Source: an uncultured bacterium (GTDB lineage Bacteria; Bacteroidota; Ignavibacteria; Ignavibacteriales; Melioribacteraceae). From it: a DNA stretch of 10,809 nucleotides. Of this stretch, positions 1 through 6,808 are shown in pieces (the first letter of the stretch is position 1; every line of letters begins with the position of its first letter). The notes under the pieces are model-generated. The model saw only the letters and a program-made list of their open reading frames with translations, searched no databases and was not told the DNA's origin. A program made the translations under genes and the position numbers. The stretch spans positions 1-10,809 of the forward strand of contig CALDDL010000300.1 in NCBI GenBank assembly GCA_937936675.1. Direction: 5' to 3'.

Positions 1-284
1 GCATCTTTATATATTCCGCTAAGATTCGGATTTTGACTTATTTTAGATACCACTCCCGATACTGGTGAATGTACCGGTGCAGATATAAATCCATCACCAT
101 TAGCAACCAATTCTCCTTTTTTTACAACTGAACCTTTTTTCACTAACGGAGCGGCTGATTTACCAAGATGTTGTGAAAGTGGAAGTACTACCTGTTTCGA
201 AGCTGGCATTTTTTCAAATGCTTTATTTTCTGTGAGTGCTTTCATTTCGTGTGGATGAATTCCACCTTTGAAAGTTTTTTTCAT
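1..284 (-). CDS. rnfC: RnfC, ion-translocating ferredoxin:NAD+ oxidoreductase subunit C (N-terminal fragment)
   Basis: The reverse strand encodes 94 complete codons beginning at an ATG at 284-282, and the gene continues past the left edge. The N-terminus contains FKGGIHPHEMK (residues 4-14), then VVLPLSQHLGKSAAPLVKKG and SAPVHSPVSG. These are the typical N-terminal signature of RnfC, whose first domain is a biotinyl/lipoyl-like beta fold. RnfC is the peripheral subunit that carries NADH/FMN-binding and ferredoxin-type domains in the membrane-bound Rnf complex, which couples ferredoxin:NAD+ electron transfer to Na+ or H+ transport. The domains with cofactor and Fe-S sites lie outside the window. 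The Shine-Dalgarno signal is poor (GAGA about 8 bases upstream), but an in-frame stop lies a short way upstream and the family N-terminus fits this start. The gene is divergent from the sugar operon. Confidence 0.9.
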   Translation of the reverse strand, partial: MKKTFKGGIHPHEMKALTENKAFEKMPASKQVVLPLSQHLGKSAAPLVKKGSVVKKGELVANGDGFISAPVHSPVSGVVSKISQNPNLSGIYKD

Positions 285-543
285 TGCAATGATCTCAAGG
301 TTAATGAAAAGACTTCACATATTCGCAAAAATTATGCCGAAATTACGACTTTAATATCTCCTTTTTCTTTCTATTTTAGCTGAAAATTGAATGCTATTAT
401 CATTACTTCTCTCAAAAATTTTCATAATTGGAAAAAATACTTATTTATGAGAAATAAGAGATAAGAGGTTTTTCTAAATTACAAAAATCGTGAATATCTC
501 TTTAGAATGGTTTATCTTTGTAAAGAATTAATTTTAAAAGGAT
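285..543. other. Divergent intergenic region between rnfC and the glycan operon
   Basis: These 259 very AT-rich bases separate the leftward rnfC from the rightward operon, so both promoters should lie here. I see a TAnnTTTG motif near the right end (listed separately) and a small perfect inverted repeat: CTTATTT at 440-446 and AAATAAG at 452-458, with a 5-base loop. The repeat lacks a GC-rich stem, so it is a weak candidate for an operator or terminator. I could not identify an rnfC promoter with confidence, and I see no small gene or RNA. Confidence 0.6.
513..520 (+). promoter_or_regulatory. Bacteroidota-type -7 promoter element for the seven-gene operon
   Basis: The sequence TATCTTTG matches the Bacteroidota sigma-factor -7 consensus TAnnTTTG exactly and ends 23 bases before the first start codon. 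No good TTTG -33 element lies at the expected distance, so support rests on the -7 element and its position. If it is used, transcription would begin roughly at 525-530 and give a very short leader. Confidence 0.4.
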
Positions 544-1560
544 ATGGGCAAAAAAATTCTTTTTATAGGCGGATCGGTTAATCAAACTTCGATGATGCAT
601 CAGATATCATTGAAAATGGAGGACTGCGATTCCTATTTCTCTCCTTACTATGGGGATGGTTATATCGATTTTTTTGCGAAGCGAGGTGTTCTCGATTTTT
701 CAATCCTCGGCGGTGAATTTAAAAAGTCCACCGAAAACTATCTAAATAGCAACAATCTAAAAATCGATTACCAGGGTAAGGAAAATAATTACGACTTAGT
801 CTTTACGGGCTCTGATCTTATAATTCCCAAAAATATCCTAGACAAAAGAATAATCTTGGTTCAAGAAGGGATGACTGATCCTGAGAATTTTATGTTTCAC
901 TTAGTTAAGCATCTTGGACTGCCACGCTGGATGGCAAGTACTTCAGTTACAGGATTATCTGATTTGTATGATATTTTATGCGTTGCGTCTGAGGGATATA
1001 AAGAATTATTCATCCGAAAAGGAGTGAAACCCGAAAAGATAGTCGTAACAGGTATCCCTAATTTTGATAACCTTAAAACATACCTTAATAATAATTTCCC
1101 GATGAAAAATTTTGTTTTAGTTGCCACCTCAGATTCCAGAGAAACTTTCAAATATGAAAACAGAAAGAAATTTATCCTCGACTGCGTCAAAATAGCAAAT
1201 GGGAAGCAGCTAATTTTCAAACTTCATCCCAACGAAAATTTTAAGAAAGCTACAAAAGAAATTAATAAATATGCCCCCGATGCTTTAGTCTATACTTCGG
1301 GTGATATAAACGAAATGATAGCAAATTGCGATATACTTATAACAAAATATTCATCAGTCTCTTATGTGGGTATTAGTCTTGGAAAGGTAGTCCACTCTTA
1401 TTTCGATATAGAAGAATTGAAGAGATTAACACCTATACAAAACAATGGTACTTCAGCCGAGAGAATTGCAAAAATAGCACTTCATTTATTAGAACATCCA
1501 AAATCATATCCAATAAATATTAACGAATTCCAGAATTTATCAGAGACAGTAAATGTCTAA
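544..1560 (+). CDS. GT-B fold glycosyltransferase-like protein of a surface-glycan operon
   Basis: This 338-residue, probably cytoplasmic protein has no signal peptide. It has the architecture of the GT-B superfamily that includes CDP-glycerol glycerophosphotransferases, Kdo transferases and UDP-GlcNAc 2-epimerases. The N-terminal half opens with a Rossmann-like strand (KKILFIGGS, residues 3-11). An interdomain VVTGIPNFD (167-175) resembles the G-x-P-x-F-D motif of those enzymes. The C-terminal half has FKLHPNEN (225-232) and CDILITKYSSVSY (262-274), like the donor-site region of capsule-type transferases. The start is supported by AAAAGG at 536-541, although its spacing to the ATG is short. 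It is first in the operon, and its end overlaps the cytidylyltransferase gene by 8 bases. The context suggests it transfers the sugar made by the downstream enzymes; a UDP-sugar hydrolase or epimerase (PseG/NeuC-like) is the main alternative. Donor and acceptor are unknown. Confidence 0.7.
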   Translation: MGKKILFIGGSVNQTSMMHQISLKMEDCDSYFSPYYGDGYIDFFAKRGVLDFSILGGEFKKSTENYLNSNNLKIDYQGKENNYDLVFTGSDLIIPKNILDKRIILVQEGMTDPENFMFHLVKHLGLPRWMASTSVTGLSDLYDILCVASEGYKELFIRKGVKPEKIVVTGIPNFDNLKTYLNNNFPMKNFVLVATSDSRETFKYENRKKFILDCVKIANGKQLIFKLHPNENFKKATKEINKYAPDALVYTSGDINEMIANCDILITKYSSVSYVGISLGKVVHSYFDIEELKRLTPIQNNGTSAERIAKIALHLLEHPKSYPININEFQNLSETVNV

Positions 1561-2380
1561 ACCAAAAATAGTAACTATAATTCAAGCAAGAACTTCTTCG
1601 ACACGCCTACCGGGTAAGGTCTTGTTGCCTATAGTCGGCAAACCAATGCTTTATAGAATGTATGAACGTGTAAAGAATTCTACACTTGTTGAACAGATAG
1701 TAGTTGCCACATCTTCTAATATTGACGATGACCCGATAGAAGAACTTTGTTCTATGATGAAAATTGAGTGTTTTAGAGGAAGCTTAACTGATTTGCTCGA
1801 CCGCCACTACCGAGCAGGGATATTATATCATGCTGATGCAATTGCAAAAATACCATCCGATTGCCCTTTAATTGACTATCGGATAATCGACAAAATATTT
1901 TCATTTTATTTGGAAAACCATGATAAATATGATTACGTAAGCAATCTTCATCCTGCAACTTATCCCGATGGCAATGATGTAGAAATTATATCAATGAATG
2001 CACTTGAAAAGGGGTGGAAAGAAGCTAAACGCAGTCTTGAAAGAGAACATACTACTCCCTATTTTTGGGAGAATAAGGATATCTTCCGAAATGCGAATGT
2101 TGCGTGGGATAGCGGATTGGATTATTCTTCTTCACATCGTTGGACAATCGATTATCCCGAAGATTTCTTCTTTATCAAAAGAGTATATGATGAATTATTT
2201 CCTTCTAATCCTAAGTTCAGTCTGGAGGATATTTTGAATTTACTCAATAATAAACCCGAGCTAATGCAAATCAATTCCAAGTTTGCGGGGAAATATTGGT
2301 ATGAAAATCATTTAGATGAATTGAACAATATTGACGAATACAAACAAAAAATAAATTTGAGCGGCAAAAATGGCAAATAA
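1553..2380 (+). CDS. SpsF-type cytidylyltransferase (CMP-ulosonic acid synthetase-like)
   Basis: The 275-residue protein begins with a nucleotidyltransferase signature: IIQARTSSTRLPGK (9-22), a glycine-free variant of the CTP-binding loop with the conserved R-L-P-G-K. Next come VVATS (50-54), PSDCPLID (101-108, the metal-binding region, commonly T-x-D-C-P-L-I-D), REHTTPYFW (164-172) and RWTIDYPED (196-204). This arrangement matches the SpsF branch of the CMP-sugar synthetases, named after the Bacillus spore-coat polysaccharide gene, rather than classical NeuA. The expected reaction is CTP plus a free ulosonic acid giving CMP-sugar and pyrophosphate, in the cytoplasm. Its ATG lies inside the end of the preceding gene and its stop overlaps the next gene by 11 bases, so translational coupling is likely. 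The sugar specificity cannot be read from sequence. Confidence 0.82.
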   Translation: MSKPKIVTIIQARTSSTRLPGKVLLPIVGKPMLYRMYERVKNSTLVEQIVVATSSNIDDDPIEELCSMMKIECFRGSLTDLLDRHYRAGILYHADAIAKIPSDCPLIDYRIIDKIFSFYLENHDKYDYVSNLHPATYPDGNDVEIISMNALEKGWKEAKRSLEREHTTPYFWENKDIFRNANVAWDSGLDYSSSHRWTIDYPEDFFFIKRVYDELFPSNPKFSLEDILNLLNNKPELMQINSKFAGKYWYENHLDELNNIDEYKQKINLSGKNGK

Positions 2381-3704
2381 AATTAGTCTTAATAACGATT
2401 ACCCTGTAATCGAAAAATCGAATGAGCTTTACAAAAGAGCAACGGGATTAATCCCCGCATGGTCTATGACTTTAGCAAAAGGACCAACCCAATACGTAAA
2501 TGGAGTATCGCCAAAGTATCTCGTTAAAGGTAAAGGAGTTCATGTATGGGATGTGGACGGGAACGAATATATCGATTATAATATGGGAATCGGTCCCATT
2601 TCGTTAGGATATGCTTATGATAAAGTGGACGATGCAATAAAAGAGCAATTAGAAGATGGTATTACATTCTCGTTGATGCATCCTTTAGAAGTAGAAGTAG
2701 CAGAGATGATAAAAGAAATAATTCCTAATGCCGAAGCGGTTCGTTATAGCAAAACAGGGGCTGACGTTACAAGTGCGGCGATTAGACTAGCTCGTGCTTA
2801 TACTGGAAAGAATAAGGTTCTTTGCTGCGGTTATCATGGCTGGCATGATTGGTATGTAGCAGTTACTGCGAAAAACGCCGGCATCCCTGAAGCCGTTCAG
2901 GCAATCTCGTTTACCTTTAATTATAACGATTTCGATAGCGTACTTAATTCAATCGATGATGATACGGCAGCAATAATATTAGAACCCGTTGTATTCGCTG
3001 AACCGAAGGATAAATTTTTGCATAAAATTGCTGAACTTTGTGAAAAGAAAAATATAGTATTGATATTCGATGAAATGTGGACAGGATTTAGAATGGCTCT
3101 CGGAGGTGCGCAGGAATATTTTGGTATCACTCCCGACTTGGCAACATATTCAAAAGCAATCGCAAATGGAATGCCGATATCGGTACTTACAGGAAAAAGA
3201 AAGATAATGGATCTAATAGAAAACGACATCTTCTTTTTTACAACTTTCGGAGGCGAAGCTCTTTCGCTCGCAGCAGCTAAGGCAACTATTCAAGAATTAA
3301 AAGACAAAAATGTGCCTGACTATCTAAACGAAAAAGGTGCTATTCTAAAAAATGGTTACAATGAAATTGCATCCAAATTAGGAATGACTTACACTAAAGC
3401 AACGGGATATAATTGGAGATCATTAATTACGTTTGATGAAAAAGCGGGCGATCCGCTTCTTCAAAAATCACTCGTGCAGCAGGAGATGATTAAACGTGGC
3501 GTCTTATGGAGTGGGTTCCATAATATGTCTTATTCTCATAAAAATGAAGATATTAATTATACTCTTTCTGTCTATGAAGCAGTACTTCCCATTCTAAAAA
3601 AAACAGTAGAACAAAATAACATTAAAGAATTATTGAAAGGTGAACCGGTTCAACCTGTATTTAGAAAGACAGATAACTTTAATATGAAACCGGTAAAAAA
3701 ATAA
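2370..3704 (+). CDS. Class III PLP aminotransferase, glutamate-1-semialdehyde aminomutase-like
   Basis: This 444-residue fold-type I PLP enzyme shows the class III/GSA-aminomutase pattern: VWDVDGNEYIDY (59-70), SKTGADVTSAAIRLARAYTG (127-146, phosphate-binding region), YHGWHDW (155-161), IFDEMWTGFR (232-241, with D234 contacting the pyridine nitrogen) and YSKAIANGMP (260-269, with K262 as the Schiff-base lysine). No hem genes surround it; its neighbours make and activate sugar acids, so a sugar-directed transaminase is more likely than tetrapyrrole synthesis. Together with the following dehydrogenase it could convert an alcohol to a ketone and then an amine. The start is set by overlap with the previous gene and by family length; the ribosome site is weak (GAGCGG). 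A tail of about 25 residues after the last family-like helix carries no recognised motif. Confidence 0.82.
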   Translation: MANKISLNNDYPVIEKSNELYKRATGLIPAWSMTLAKGPTQYVNGVSPKYLVKGKGVHVWDVDGNEYIDYNMGIGPISLGYAYDKVDDAIKEQLEDGITFSLMHPLEVEVAEMIKEIIPNAEAVRYSKTGADVTSAAIRLARAYTGKNKVLCCGYHGWHDWYVAVTAKNAGIPEAVQAISFTFNYNDFDSVLNSIDDDTAAIILEPVVFAEPKDKFLHKIAELCEKKNIVLIFDEMWTGFRMALGGAQEYFGITPDLATYSKAIANGMPISVLTGKRKIMDLIENDIFFFTTFGGEALSLAAAKATIQELKDKNVPDYLNEKGAILKNGYNEIASKLGMTYTKATGYNWRSLITFDEKAGDPLLQKSLVQQEMIKRGVLWSGFHNMSYSHKNEDINYTLSVYEAVLPILKKTVEQNNIKELLKGEPVQPVFRKTDNFNMKPVKK

Positions 3705-3705
3705 T

Positions 3706-4509
3706 ATGAATCTATTTTCTTTAGAAGGTAAAACAGCAATCGTAACAGGTGCATTGGGATTAATTGGGAAGCATCATTGTGCAGCTTTATCCGAAGCCGG
3801 AGCAAATGTTGTGGTAGCTGATGTAAATAAAAATAACTGCCGAGATTTTGCTTCGATGTTCGAAACAAAGGCAATCGGTGTGGGGCTTAACGTTACAGAC
3901 CCTGAATCAATTAAAAAAATGAGAGATACAATTATAAAAGAATTTGGTCATATCGATATTCTCGTAAATAATGCCGCAATAAATGATATGTTCGAAAGTC
4001 CCCAAGCCGCATTAGAACAATCTAAATTTGAAAATTACCCTTTGGAGCTTTGGCAAAAATCTATTGACGTTAATTTAACCGGAGTATTTTTATGTTCTCA
4101 AATTCTAGGTAAGTGTATGGCAGATCAGAAATCGGGCAGTATTATTAATATTGGTTCTACTTATGGAATTACTGCCCCCGATCAATCACTTTATATTGAC
4201 GACAGTGGAAATCAAAAATTCTTTAAGCCGCCTGCATATTCAGCTACTAAGGGCGCAGTAATTATGTTCTCTCGTTATCTTGCATCTTATTGGGGCAAAG
4301 ATGGCGTAAGAGTTAATACACTTTCTCCCGGCGGTGTAGAAAATATGCAGGACGAATTTTTTGTGGAAAAATATTCTAAGAAAACTCCACTCGGAAGAAT
4401 GGCAAGACCAACTGACTATAAAGGAGCATTAATATTTTTAGCAAGCGAAGCATCGGCATATATGACAGGGGCTAATCTGGTGGTAGATGGCGGCTGGACT
4501 AGCTGGTAA
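3706..4509 (+). CDS. PtmA-like short-chain dehydrogenase/reductase
   Basis: The protein is 267 residues long, normal for a classical SDR. The NAD(P)-binding motif is TGALGLIG (14-21). It reads T-G-x-x-G-x-x-G rather than the classical T-G-x-x-x-G-x-G, a spacing also seen in PtmA-type proteins. D39 after the second beta strand favours NAD(H). Further motifs are NNAA (88-91), catalytic S151 (NIGSTYG), Y178 and K182 (Y-S-A-T-K), the SPGGV loop (207-211), and the C-terminal GANLVVDGG (255-263). The stretch STYGITAPDQSLY (151-163) and the insert before the catalytic tyrosine resemble PtmA from Campylobacter flagellin-glycan loci. It starts one base after the aminotransferase stop, so the two are probably made together. 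The inferred job is oxidation or reduction of a sugar hydroxyl or ketone in the pathway; the substrate is unknown. Confidence 0.82.
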   Translation: MNLFSLEGKTAIVTGALGLIGKHHCAALSEAGANVVVADVNKNNCRDFASMFETKAIGVGLNVTDPESIKKMRDTIIKEFGHIDILVNNAAINDMFESPQAALEQSKFENYPLELWQKSIDVNLTGVFLCSQILGKCMADQKSGSIINIGSTYGITAPDQSLYIDDSGNQKFFKPPAYSATKGAVIMFSRYLASYWGKDGVRVNTLSPGGVENMQDEFFVEKYSKKTPLGRMARPTDYKGALIFLASEASAYMTGANLVVDGGWTSW

Positions 4510-4520
4510 AAAAGGAATCT

Positions 4521-5042
4521 ATGGAAAAAAGGAAAAAATTATCTAAAAGCGAACTGATTAAAAGAGCGAAAAAAATTAAATTGGTATTAACTGATTGCGA
4601 TGGTGTCCTTACCGATAATGGCGTTTATTATGGAAAAGATGGCGAAGAACTGAAACGGTTTTCAATTCGCGATGGAATGGGAGTAAAAAGATTATTAAAT
4701 CTTGTTGATGTGGAAACAGGAATTGTGTCGGGCGAAAATACCGGACCAGTAAAAGCCAGAGCAAAGAAATTAAAAATGAAAGAGATTCATCTCGGCATCC
4801 AAGATAAACCGAAAGTATTAGCAGAGATAATGAAGAAAAAGAAATTGAAAGCCGAGGAGATTGCTTTTATTGGTGATGATACGATTGACGTTGAAGTAAT
4901 GAAAACAGTGGGATTAGCTGCCTGTCCTATTGATGCTACTAAGTTCGCATTAAAAGTAGCTGATTATATTACAGAAAATCGAGGCGGTTTCGGTGCTTTT
5001 AGAGATTTTGCAGAGTTTATAATTGAAGCAAAATTAAAATAG
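4521..5042 (+). CDS. KdsC-like HAD phosphatase (ulosonic acid phosphate phosphatase)
   Basis: This 173-residue HAD-superfamily enzyme is the size of KdsC (3-deoxy-D-manno-octulosonate-8-phosphate phosphatase) and has no cap domain. It shows motif I DCDGVLTD (25-32, nucleophile D25 and acid/base D27), motif II IVSGENTGPV (68-77, S70), the motif III lysine in QDKPKVL (94-100), motif IV GDD (118-120), and the KdsC-type tail NRGGFGAFRDFAEFI (153-167). A lysine-rich N-terminal extension of about 18 residues precedes the core. A good ribosome site, AAAGGA, precedes the ATG. In this operon, between the dehydrogenase and the NeuB homologue, it most likely removes phosphate from the condensation product (a Kdo-8-P- or Neu5Ac-9-P-like compound). 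That would imply a phosphorylated aldose as the synthase substrate. True Kdo synthesis is possible but no KdsA or KdsB is nearby. Confidence 0.83.
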   Translation: MEKRKKLSKSELIKRAKKIKLVLTDCDGVLTDNGVYYGKDGEELKRFSIRDGMGVKRLLNLVDVETGIVSGENTGPVKARAKKLKMKEIHLGIQDKPKVLAEIMKKKKLKAEEIAFIGDDTIDVEVMKTVGLAACPIDATKFALKVADYITENRGGFGAFRDFAEFIIEAKLK

Positions 5043-5056
5043 AGTGGAGGATGATT

Positions 5057-5941
5057 ATGGCGAAAGTAAAAGTTGGCAATAAATTTATAGGTGATGATCA
5101 GCCGGTATATATTATTGCCGAAATTGGTATTAATCATAATGGCTCTCTTGAAATTGCAAAAAAAATAATTGATGGAGCTATTGCAGCAGGATGCAATGCA
5201 GTGAAATTTCAGAAAAGGACGCCGGAGCTTTGTGTTCCCAAAGATCAATGGAATATTGAACGTGATACTCCTTGGGGCAGAATAACCTATCTCGAATACC
5301 GACATAAAGTGGAATTATCTTTTGAAGATTATTTAGAAATTGACCGTTACTGTTATGAAAAAGGAATTGATTGGTTTGCATCTCCCTGGGATGAAGAAGC
5401 AGTTCATTTCCTAGAGCAATTCAGTCCTCAAATTTATAAAGCTGCATCCGCTTCACTCACCGATTTCACATTGCTCGAAGCAATAAAAAAAACTGGCAAA
5501 CCGATTATGATTTCTACCGGTATGTCAACTCTTGAAGAATTGGATGCTGCATTAGATATCTTGGGTGAATATCCAATACTAATTGCTCAATCTACTTCCA
5601 CGTATCCATGCAAATTAGAAGAGCTTAATTTAAACGTAATAAAAAGTTACAAAGAAAAATATCCTCATATTCCTATCGGATATTCGGGACACGAAACGGG
5701 ATTAGCTCCTTCATTAGCTGCCGTAGTACTTGGTGCTACATTTATTGAACGCCACATAACTCTTGATAGAGCGATGTGGGGAACGGATCAAGCTGCCTCT
5801 GTGGAAGTGCAAGGTATGTCTCGACTAGTTAAGGACATTCGTGATATAGAGAAATCCCTCGGAGATGGAATCAAGAAAGTTTATGATAGCGAATTAGGAA
5901 GTATTAAAAAACTTAGAAGAATAAAATCTGAACCGGTATAA
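5057..5941 (+). CDS. NeuB-family ulosonic acid synthase lacking the SAF domain
   Basis: From the ATG at 5057 the protein has 294 residues. The GGAGG at 5046-5050 touches an in-frame ATG at 5051 but sits an ideal six bases before 5057, so I prefer 5057 (MAKVKVGNKF). NeuB enzymes condense PEP with an aldose such as ManNAc, or a 6-phosphate, to give sialic-acid-like sugars. The TIM barrel is complete: AEIGINHNG (21-29), KFQKRTP (50-56), FASPWD (107-112), ISTGMS (152-157), STSTYPC (179-185), GYSGHETG (208-215) and ERHITLDR (231-238). Typical NeuB proteins are about 345 residues, with a C-terminal antifreeze-like SAF domain that completes the partner's active site. Here the protein ends soon after the helix following KSLGDGIKK, and the stop is followed directly by the next gene. 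No leftover SAF coding was noticed, so this looks like a natural short form. Confidence 0.85.
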   Translation: MAKVKVGNKFIGDDQPVYIIAEIGINHNGSLEIAKKIIDGAIAAGCNAVKFQKRTPELCVPKDQWNIERDTPWGRITYLEYRHKVELSFEDYLEIDRYCYEKGIDWFASPWDEEAVHFLEQFSPQIYKAASASLTDFTLLEAIKKTGKPIMISTGMSTLEELDAALDILGEYPILIAQSTSTYPCKLEELNLNVIKSYKEKYPHIPIGYSGHETGLAPSLAAVVLGATFIERHITLDRAMWGTDQAASVEVQGMSRLVKDIRDIEKSLGDGIKKVYDSELGSIKKLRRIKSEPV

Positions 5942-5943
5942 TT

Positions 5944-6762
5944 ATGGAATCCTTCTTCAATAATATTCTTAATTATTTCAGTAATATTTCTTTTGCAGAA
6001 AAATTTTCTTATATCATAATAATTTCTGCGGCAATTATTTATATAATTTTGGAGCGCATCTTCCCATATAATAAAGGGCAAAAAATTATTAGAGAGGGAT
6101 TTTTTAATGATCTCGCACTCTATACAATTGCACAAAGTTATATACTGGGTATAATAATTTTCTCCGGGATCATTTCATTTATTGATAATACTACTGGGAT
6201 AAGTCGATTAAAACTATTCTCCGAAGTTCCTATTTGGTTACAGTTAATCTTTTTTACGATAACACATGATTTATATATTTATTGGATGCATCGCTGGCAG
6301 CATAAAAATAAATATTTATGGCGGCTTCATGAAGCACATCACTCTCCCAAAAAAGTTGATTGGCTTTCAGGCTCGCGTTCTCATGCAGCGGAAATATTGA
6401 TTAACCAGACTGTTGAATTTCTGCCGATCGTTTTGCTCGGTTCGCCTGTAGAAGTAATAGCTTATAAAGGTGTTATCAGCGCTCTTTGGGGGATGTGGAT
6501 TCACGCAAATATTAATGTGAATACCGGTGCACTGCAAAAATTTATTAATGGTCCCGAGATGCACCGCTGGCATCATACTACCGGTAAAGGTCGTAATAGA
6601 AATTTCTCTACTAAATTGGCAATTTGGGATTGGATATTCGGAACAGCATATCTACCCGAAGGTAAAGCAGATGAATACGGACTCAAGACATTCTTCCCCG
6701 AACCGTTTCATAAACAATTCTTCTACGCCTTTAGAAGCTACAAATCACCCAATAATAAATAA
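5944..6762 (+). CDS. Sterol desaturase/fatty acid hydroxylase family membrane protein
   Basis: The 272-residue integral membrane protein has hydrophobic segments near residues 21-38, 57-80, 97-115 and 155-182. It carries the histidine clusters of the family's diiron site: HRWQH (116-120), HEAHH (129-133), H147 in SRSHAAE, and HRWHH (207-211), plus H108 and H187 as further candidates. Members use O2 to hydroxylate or desaturate sterols, fatty acyl chains, carotenoids or alkylglycerols. It starts two bases after the synthase stop with no clear ribosome site of its own, so coupled translation is likely. As the last gene of a sugar operon it may modify the lipid anchor or acyl chain of the glycan, but the substrate is not visible. 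Its stop codon lies within the left arm of the terminator hairpin. Confidence 0.82.
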   Translation: MESFFNNILNYFSNISFAEKFSYIIIISAAIIYIILERIFPYNKGQKIIREGFFNDLALYTIAQSYILGIIIFSGIISFIDNTTGISRLKLFSEVPIWLQLIFFTITHDLYIYWMHRWQHKNKYLWRLHEAHHSPKKVDWLSGSRSHAAEILINQTVEFLPIVLLGSPVEVIAYKGVISALWGMWIHANINVNTGALQKFINGPEMHRWHHTTGKGRNRNFSTKLAIWDWIFGTAYLPEGKADEYGLKTFFPEPFHKQFFYAFRSYKSPNNK

Positions 6763-6799
6763 TGGGTACAAGAACATGATTATTTTGTACCCATTATTT
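6757..6799. terminator. Probable bidirectional terminator between convergent genes
   Basis: A perfect inverted repeat pairs 6757-6771 (AAATAATGGGTACAA) with 6785-6799 (TTGTACCCATTATTT) around a 13-base loop. The stem has a GGGTAC/GTACCC core with A and T runs at its outer ends. It sits between the hydroxylase stop (6760-6762, inside the left arm) and the receptor stop at 6809. It could therefore end transcription from both sides, although no long separate U-tract follows on either strand. Confidence 0.7.
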
Positions 6800-6808
6800 A
6801 AAAAATTA

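Noticed and set aside
440..458. Inverted repeat CTTATTT/AAATAAG as a terminator
   Set aside because: The stem is only 7 bp and nearly all A-T, with no gene ending nearby on either strand, so it may well be chance in AT-rich DNA.
897..1220. Open frame of 107 codons on the minus strand inside the GT-B gene
   Set aside because: It is antisense to a gene with clear family motifs, resembles no known protein and has no ribosome site. Other open frames overlapping the real genes (for example 2921-3229, 4964-5305, 6527-6847) were rejected for the same reasons.
2370..3704. hemL (tetrapyrrole synthesis) assignment for the class III aminotransferase
   Set aside because: Fold and motifs fit the broad family, but the gene sits translationally coupled inside a sugar-acid operon with no haem genes, so no symbol is given.
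5051..5056. Upstream ATG at 5051 as the NeuB start
   Set aside because: The GGAGG directly touches this ATG with no spacing, whereas it is six bases from the ATG at 5057, which also gives the more typical N-terminus.
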